Assembly (NCBI RefSeq): GCF_000516985.1
Contig: NW_006917091.1
Span: forward strand, 1,626,977-1,690,976
Source: Pestalotiopsis fici W106-1
Lineage: Eukaryota; Ascomycota; Sordariomycetes; Amphisphaeriales; Sporocadaceae
Reading direction: 5' to 3'
Length of the DNA: 64,000 nucleotides
The notes beneath the pieces were generated by a model. It was not told where the DNA came from and searched no databases. It was given only the letters and a program-made list of their open reading frames with translations. Below, one piece after another: positions 56,588-64,000 of this stretch (position 1 is the first letter of the stretch; each line of letters opens with the position of its first letter). The position numbers and the translations under genes were made by a program.

Positions 56588-59500
56588 ATGGCGCCGGCGC
56601 AGGAATTCGACGACTTCGGCTTGCCGATTAGGAAGTTCCCGAGCGAGGAAACAGGAGAAGAGGCGCAGAGTGACTCGACGGGCAAGTCAGAAGATGCGTC
56701 AAAGACTGCAGAGACCAAGGACATACCCAACGACACTCCGAAAGACGCAAGCCAAAAGCAAGAGGGCGGTGCGAAGGTGTTCACCAAGGAGGGAGAAATA
56801 ATCACTGGAGAGAATAGCGACAAAGACGTCGAGCCTGTTCCAGCAACGCCCTCGCCAGCGACCATCTCAAACGAAAAGTCACCCGAGCCGAACGCCAAGG
56901 CAGGGTCCGATGACGGCGCCGCGACTCCTGTGCCTACGCAAACCAAAGAAAACGAGTCCTTGAACAAAAACACAAAAGACGATGCTGTGACAGAACCTCC
57001 AGTCGCGGATAGTGCCGACACTACCCGAGAGCGGTCCAACACTACTTCATCGACACAAGCCATATCGGGCCCATCGATACAAGATGTGGAAGCTGGAAAG
57101 AAAGCTGAAGAGGCAAAAGAAGAAGCCAAGAGATCTTCCCAAATCGGTCACAACCGCGATACGAGCGTTGCTAGCATGTCAGAGTTCTCCCACCAACAGC
57201 TGACAGCCGAGAAGGAGGAGAAGGATGACGATGACGACGACGGCTGGCAGGAGATGCCAGCCTACGCACCTTACGATATATATGACGACGACAACAGATT
57301 AATAGCAAGAGAGCACAATGATGAGGAGGACGAGAAATATGGATATGCCGGTCTTGGTGGTGCTGGCAAAGGTTACACGCGAGTGCTCGACGACGAAGAC
57401 GCTGAATCTGAAACGAGCATGGACGACAATACTCGGTATCTGTTCAACAAGACTGGTGCTTCCACGAGCATGGTTGACGACATAGATGAGCAACGTGATG
57501 CCGTCTCCCAACTACAAGCTACAAAAGATCTTCTCACTGAGGGCCAGAGGATAGCTTATGTAGGAGTGGTTCGCGTGCAGCTACACGATATGCAGACGGA
57601 AGCGGAATTTCCGTTTACAAAGAAGACGAAGAAGGATGTCCAGACCGCAGCCGAGGCGATGCGAATGTGGAGCCAGAAGATCATGATTCGCCTATACGCG
57701 CACATGGAGATCAGCTCGGCAGAGCAGGTCATGATAGAGCAGTTGGCCACACACGGAGTTAGGCCTGGAGACTTGACACCCTTGTTGATGCAGAATGCCA
57801 CTGTCAAAAACCCCATGGCAGAGGAGCAATCATCAGCACCAGGGACACCAAAGGTAGGGGTCAGGAGCCCGCAGGCTTCCCACCCTGGAACACCGAGACA
57901 GGAGCAATCAGCTACGGCTCCTCCGCCATACGAAGCGCACGCTCATGACGGCGAAGAAATGCCAGAAGTGAAGACCCCGTCGCAGCTCCCAAATTCGCAA
58001 AAGATTGACATTGACCTACGATGGACGGTGCTTTGCGATCTTTTCTTGGTGCTCATTGCTGACTCGATATATGATGCGAGATCAAGAGTCTTGCTAGAGA
58101 GAGTTGCGCAAGCCCTCGAAGTACCGTGGATAGATGTCTGCAGATTCGAGAAAAGAGTGACGGATGCCCTTGAAATGCAGCAGGCCGCTGAAAAGGAAAA
58201 CTGGAACGAAGAAGAGCATTTGGAGAACCGGAGAAAACTTGCCTTGAAGAAGCGCTACGTCATGATGGGCCTCGCGACGGTCGGCGGTGGCCTAGTCATT
58301 GGTCTCTCTGCTGGTCTCCTTGCTCCCCTCATTGGAGCTGGTCTGGCTGCTGGTTTCACCACGATTGGTGTAGGTGGTACAAGTTCGTTCCTTGCCGGTG
58401 CTGGAGGTGCTGCTATCATCACCGCTGGCTCTACTGCTTCGGGAAGTTTCATGGGTGGCAAGGCCGCTCATCGCCGAACTGGTGCTGTGAAGACATTCGA
58501 GTACAGACCATTGCACAACAACAAGCGAGTGAATCTTATAGTCACAATATCCGGCTGGATGACGAGCAAGGTTGATGACGTGCGTCTGCCTTTCAGTACT
58601 GTGGACGCGCTCATGGGTGATATATATTCAATTCTGTGGGAGCCCGAGCTGTTGACCAGTATGGGAGACACAATTAACATTCTAGCGACAGAGGTAAGTT
58701 GAGATGACTGCAACTCATGAAATGCCACTAACTTTGTCTAGGCTCTTACTCAAGGACTACAACAAGTGCTGGGCAGCACCATCCTGATTAGTTTGATGGC
58801 CGCTCTACAGCTCCCAGTGGTGCTTTCAAAACTGGCCTATTTGATCGACAATCCGTGGGCAGTCTCTCAGGATCGGGCATGGGCTGCAGGTCTGATTTTG
58901 GCAGACTCGCTGATTGATCGCAACCTCGGCACCAGGCCCATCACCCTCGTAGGCTACTCCCTTGGTGCTCGAGTAATTTTTTCCTGTCTGTTGGAATTGG
59001 CACGCAAAGGCGCCTATGGGCTGGTCCAGAACGTTTACATGTTTGGTTCACCAGTCGTCTTCAAGACAGAAGAGTATCTCAAGATCCGCACTGTTGTCGC
59101 AGGCAGATTCGTCAATGGCTATCACAAGAATGACTGGATTCTGGGATACCTCTTCCGGCTGACCAATGGAGGAATCCGTCGCGTGGCAGGACTGACATCA
59201 ATTGAGGGTATACCTGGCATTGAAAACATGGATTGTACCGAGTTTGTCAAGGGACACATGGACTATCGACAGGCCATGCCGAAACTATTGAGGGAGTGCG
59301 GCTGGCTCGTGGAGAGTGACGAGTTTGGTGAAATCGAAGATCCCGATCCGGAACAGCACAGAGAAAGACAACGAGAACTCATTTCCGAGATTGAGGAAGC
59401 GAGAAGGGAATTGGAAAAGGAAGGAGAGGGTAAGAAGAAAGGAGCCTTTGCTTTCTTTAGAAAGAAGAAGGCTCAGCGCGCCGACTGGGAGGTCTACGAA

Positions 59501-60055
59501 GACTCCAAGGGTCACTCGGACACGAATGGTTCGAAATCCAGCGACCAAACCGAAAGCAATCACGGCGTGCTCTTTGATGTCGATGCCATGAGAGCAGAGC
59601 TTGCCAAGGAGCAAGCCAACGACGCCAACGACGGGGATGAGCTGCACGTCAAGGAGTTGAAATCGACACTGCCGCCAATGAAGATCAACGTGCCGCCAAA
59701 TGAGAACCCGCGAAATGGTCTTCGCGAAATTAAGAGTGACGATGCTACGACTACGCTGCGCACGGCAGCCTCGCCAAATCTCACCGTCTCTCAAGATCGG
59801 ACGCCGCGGTTATCCAGCAGCGGTTTCGGCTACCACAGCCCGAATCCTTCGCAAGCATACGGGCTAGATCACGAAGACGACGGCATCGAGATGACTTTTG
59901 ATGATGGCGGATTCGGTGGCTCGTCGTCTGCCGCTCCAGCAAGACCAGAAATCAAGAGCGCCCAGACAACGCCAAATTTGGCAATGCACGACCCTTGGGC
60001 AGATGACGATGAAGACTTTGGCAAAGAGAAGGAAATCTCCATGACATTCGCGTAG
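56588..60055 (+). CDS. DUF726 (TMCO4-like) membrane protein with alpha/beta-hydrolase motif
   Basis: Exons 56588..58693 and 58742..60055, 1139 aa. Belongs to the DUF726 family (human TMCO4; yeast YFL034W/Mil1, an AP-1-binding protein). The N-terminal 250 residues are acidic and disordered. A helical region follows, then a glycine-rich hydrophobic hairpin (MMGLATVGGGLVIGLSAGLLAPLIG.., about residues 555-620) that can insert in membranes. The C-terminal catalytic-like core includes LVGYSLGAR, the nucleophile elbow G-x-S-x-G of alpha/beta hydrolases, and VYMFGSPVVF with a conserved Pro. Next come a Glu/Lys-rich coiled region and a C-terminal stretch with EMTFDDGGFGG and DPWADDDEDFG repeats that look like adaptor-binding peptides (inference). 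Splicing joins ILATE to ALTQGLQQVLG. Enzymatic activity is unproven for the family. Confidence 0.9.
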
Positions 60056-62036
60056 TAGTGGCAAGGAGTTTGACGTACACTTGTTGCTGTTCAGTTATCT
60101 TGTGATCTGACTGTCTGGCACCTGGTGAGTGGTGGTCTGTAACAAGTTGTTTTGAGTAGCACACAAATGGTTGTCGCAATGCATAATCAGAAACCGCATG
60201 TTATTTACATTTTCAAAACATTGTCACGGCGTTTGGGACGCGGATCAGTCATGACGGCGGTATGAATCCACCGGAAGGGAGAGAAGAACATTATGGTAGA
60301 ATAGCGAATGGAAGCGCAATTCATGATTGTAAGCATAACATCGCTGAGCCATGCTAAGACATTCAAGTTCTTGTGAAGTTGTACAACCAATACATGGCCC
60401 AACACATATGCTTGTCAAGGTTTACGACGCTTCGACTGTATGCGACCAAAACAAGCAATGTCCAAGGAATCCAACTTTTGAGAGTTTGGCTATGGCCGAG
60501 ACAAGACTGCTGATTGCAGGATCCTTCCCAGTAAGCCAGCCGCCCTGGGTTGCTGGGGGACGTCATGAAGGGGGTGGCCCGGCATCTCTCAGCCAAAATC
60601 TGGGGCAGTATGCGCCAACAGGAAAATTTCCGAAACAAACATGAAGCCAACGAATGAATTTGTCCCAAGAATAGCAGCGTTTCTAACTTTTGGGAATTTA
60701 TATCTGTCGAGTAGTGGCGAAGCGCAGGTCAAGATTCCTAGAGACCAGGCGACTCTTTTCTGACTTTGCACATTTTTCCTCATTTAAACGCTCATGGGAA
60801 TGGCTATGCGTCACGTCATTGCAAGTGCCGGGTACATAGGGCTGATGAAGTCGAGCAAGAAGAAGCAGAGAGAGAAGAGTTACTGCCTCGGTGTTATTGT
60901 TGGGATTACAGCTGTTGGCCAATCACTAAATGAGAGGAGAAACTATGATATGATTTGTCTAGGACACAGAAATCCTCTGGCCCCCCAGGTCACCGTTATT
61001 GCAAGGGTCTTGCTGGAAGGAAAGACTTTTTATGGAATCTCAAGATGTGTTGCTACGTATTGTAGGTTGATCAGGCTGTCGGCGTATCCGTCCTCGGCCT
61101 GGGAAAGGAAGGGATCAAGAATACTGCCCGCTTACTCACGTGGCGACTCAAGGCTGTGGGCAGCCTTGAATTTTTATTTTGGACGTTTTCCCCCGCTCAA
61201 TGAATGACTTTAGGGGAAATACGTCCCACTGGTTTCTATGCAGATTTCTCATACATGTTGGAGGAAGGAAGGACTTCTCTGCATGGACAGGGGGAAACAA
61301 AGAAACCTACATGTATCTTCAACATTCTTTGCATGTAAAAGGTTGTCCTTGAAACGGGAATAGCCTTATGATTCCAAAAGAAACAAATGCCGAAGATTTA
61401 TTGACAAGAAGGTTTTCCCCTCTAGGAAAGTATCAAAAGCCTCGTCGTGGCTGAACGATTCAATCACCTTGGGGCTCTCGCTAGGTATTTTACTTGTTCG
61501 GCGTTATGGCCGCGTATGATCCTAGGGTTACAATACATAGTACATATTCCATAGTAACATACACCTCCTCATGGATTATAAACGTTAGATCGTTACAAGC
61601 CCCGTAATTGAATCCAGCGATCTGCTGCGTACTCTGTCATAATATTTGTGCTGGCCAGTACTGGCTGTTACTGAGGTTCTTCGTCTGGTACCCACAACAG
61701 GTGCTAGAAATTTCTATGAGCCGTATAGCACCATAGAACAGATATGGGAAGATACCAGGCAGATCAAAGCAAAGAAATATGGGGCTTGTACCAATCTAAC
61801 GTTTATAATCCATGAGGAGGTGTACATACCTACCTGCATCAATACCTAGCTACACTAGCACTACCGCACAGGTGTGTGGGGCAAGGTGCCATCCGGCAAG
61901 AAAAAGGCCCTATGGGACGGACGGGGAAAAGAAGCAGTGCCAGCCCAAAAACGGCCAAGGGAATAAAGAAGAGAAGAGAGTTGGTGGTTGCTGCTATTTT
62001 TTGACACAAAAGCCCCGATTTTCTTACCCACCCAAT

Positions 62037-62055
62037 GGACGGACGGACGGACGGG
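62037..62055. repeat. (GGAC)n short tandem repeat
   Basis: Four to five copies of GGAC. Confidence 0.75.
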
Positions 62056-62704
62056 TTGCAGTTTTTTCGTCTTCTTGTTGTCTTGGTTCGACAACCCATC
62101 AGCAAAGGTGGATATTGAAGAGAGAGAGATGGAAATGATAAATTTCGGGGCCTTGGCTCGTTTAAGCGCTGATGGTGATGATGATGTGCTGCTCCAGGCG
62201 TTTAAGCATATATCGCGTTGGTGTTAGGTTTTTTTAAATGTTGGAAGAAGTGCAGATGGATTCAAGGCTGTATGTACATAACGTATCATCAACAGTAGAC
62301 TATCAGCCTGCAGAATTGCCTTGTATGCAGGATTACACTTGTGTGTAGAGGCGTGTGTATGATGTTGCTCAGCCTCCTCACAGGGAAAAAGAATTCTGCG
62401 TGCCCCCCCCCGAAATCAGATTGTTTCAAAGGGATCAGCAGAATTGGTGGTGGTGGTTGCTGCAAGAGAAGAAAAGTGGTGTGACGAGATTATTCACAGA
62501 AAAAAAAAAAAAAACAAGTCTACATAGACCCTTGTCCCAACAGCCCTACTGCATGTTCGACCGCCAAAGAAATGGCATACATTTTCCCTCTTGGGTTGAA
62601 AGCAGTCAAGTCCTTGCAAATCAGTATTTCCCACCATTGGCTGTCAAACAAGAACTTTAAAATCCTTTGTCTCGGGCGTAGTCCCGGCTTGCTTCACATG
62701 CAAT

Positions 62705-62725
62705 GAGAGAGAGAGAGAGAGAGAG
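62705..62725. repeat. (GA)n microsatellite
   Basis: About ten uninterrupted GA units. Confidence 0.85.
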
Positions 62726-64000
62726 CATGACGAGCACGAACTTTAAAAAAAAAAAAGAAAAAAGGAATTCAGGATCAGGCTGCGGAACACTCCGCTGTTC
62801 TTGTCAGCATAAGAATTCCATGTCTGGTATCGCGCCAACGAGGGCCCCTGTAGAGACCCTTGCCAAAATGCTTTCAGACTGCCAATCACATCTTTTTGGT
62901 ACTTTTAGGCTTGTGCATCGCTAGTTCAGGTGCTCCATAAGCTTATGCATATCCAGGCGGGTCCTTGGGCTCTTGTGTATTTTTGGCTTTCTCCTCTCTC
63001 CCTCTCTCTTCTTGTCCCTATTCAATCTCGACATAGATACATGATGGCATGACGAGTAGAACAAATGATTGAAACTTGAATATCGCTGGTGTCTTTGCAA
63101 TTTATTAATACAGCAGTAGTCGTATGTATATATGTATGTAGGTCCTTTACCCGTCCTAGGCCGCGATCGTGAATCTTTGTCTACTCAGCTTTAATCCGGT
63201 TGTCGTCAGCACTTGACCTAGGACGGCGGACGGGAGTTCTCTTGTTGGCTTAGTGATTACGTCTGCGCATCTTGACGGACTGTGGGGGGTGCAAGGGAAA
63301 GGGATATGTATGTACATATCATATATATGTACATCTCAGTGGATGCGTTCAAGTTGGGAGGGGGGTACGTCTGCGGCACAGTTCATAGTCTTGTGTGTAG
63401 AGGCGATGATCATCGAGATGATGTGATAAAGGGCGGCCGCGTTTCTTCTCATGTCTCATCTTGGAGCAGTCCATGTCGCCTCGCCTTGTTCAAGTTGCTT
63501 GCAAAGGAATAATACCAACATGTTTTCTTTGGGGGACCTTTTTGTTTCCTCAATGGCAAGCCGATTTCAGGGAATAAACGGCTGGCTGAACATGTTTCCT
63601 CGTCTGAACCTACACGCTATGTACTATATCTTTGGGACGAATAGGCTGTCAACCTACCAGTGCCTAGCGTACCGTAGTAGCCATAATTTAAAAAAGCCAG
63701 CCGCATGCAGACGAGAATAGAAATTATAGTGCCGAGCCAAGAAAGAAAAACCCCACAAGTCGTTTCCTCTCCTCTGGGTACTGTGCTACCCTTCGGCCCC
63801 AATTAGCCATTCATGTACTCTAGTAGCGCCCGTCCAATCCTCACCACCATGGACCGACACACGGCAATCGTATGGTCTTGAACCTCTCATAATCCGAGCC
63901 AAACCACCGCAGAGGCCGATTGGACGGCCCATGGCTGCAAGACAGCGGTGCCACACACAGCCTGCAGAAAGGAAGAGAGAGAGACAAACCAGAGAGCGAC

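Larger units (their letters stand above)
60056..64000. other. Gene-free right end
   Basis: 3.9 kb to the window edge. Contains (GGAC)n at 62037-62055, poly-A near 62500-62515, (GA)n at 62705-62725, C- and G-homopolymers and many domain-less ORFs. No gene supported; it may be the promoter or leader of a gene beyond the window. Confidence 0.5.

Noticed and set aside
1..64000. CRISPR arrays, operons, prophage, rRNA genes
   Set aside because: No regularly spaced repeats; spliced eukaryotic genes with long spacers; no rRNA-like segment recognised.

Overview
The window is nuclear DNA of a filamentous ascomycete, most likely a Sordariomycete. The genes carry short introns (about 50-145 bp) with GTRAGT-like donors and CTRAY-type branch sites. 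The gene families are typical of moulds: GH7 cellobiohydrolase, GH16 glucanase, Zn2Cys6 regulator, DHA1 and Dal5-type MFS transporters, and a DOMON/cytochrome b561 protein. One 5.4 kb block has been turned into almost pure A+T by RIP-like mutation. No species call is justified from sequence alone.

Layout. Positions 1-329 hold the 5' end of a DHA1-type MFS transporter (minus strand, cut by the window edge). A BCS1-type mitochondrial AAA ATPase follows (1741-3096). Positions 3419-8812 are a structurally complete but coding-dead Ty1/Copia retrotransposon: two 206-bp LTRs, a 5-bp target duplication, a degraded tRNA primer site and decayed reverse-transcriptase motifs. Next come mitochondrial NAD-isocitrate dehydrogenase subunit 1 (9380-10744), a peroxisomal 4-coumarate-CoA-ligase-like acyl-CoA synthetase (11818-13708), and a core-only GH7 cellobiohydrolase (minus, 14170-15800) behind a long promoter. 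A conserved fungal protein of unknown role occupies 18053-20397 (minus). An AT-rich relic lies beside an intron-containing tRNA-Ser(GCT) gene at 21137-21277.

From 21.7 to 26.3 kb there is a Zn2Cys6 regulator, a DHA1 drug-efflux-type MFS gene with one in-frame TGA where the family has Trp, and a GH16 glucanase. From 29.5 to 33.4 kb an M20 amidohydrolase/dipeptidase and a Dal5-type permease are divergently arranged around a promoter with several GATA-factor sites; this looks like an import-and-hydrolyse nitrogen-scavenging pair (inference). A DOMON/cytochrome b561 membrane protein follows (33970-35605). The right part is mostly housekeeping: a Psk1/S6K-like AGC kinase (38973-40505), a Caf120/Skg3-like PH-domain protein (42822-47036), a Ptc7-like PP2C phosphatase (52427-53674), the ribosome-biogenesis factor Utp23 (54345-55333) and a DUF726 membrane hydrolase-like protein (56588-60055). 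Large gene-free stretches (26.3-29.5, 35.6-39.0, 40.5-42.8, 47.0-52.4 and 60.1-64 kb) show only simple repeats and low-complexity tracts.

Most gene models were re-spliced by hand, and the joined exons keep the reading frame and family continuity. I found no convincing undescribed multi-gene system. The strongest unusual signals are the sequence context of the hypermutation (G-preceded cytosines spared, LTR outer edges spared), the lone nonsense codon in the DHA1 transporter, the overlapping minimal uORF in front of the regulator, and the tRNA intron that echoes the tRNA's own variable arm.
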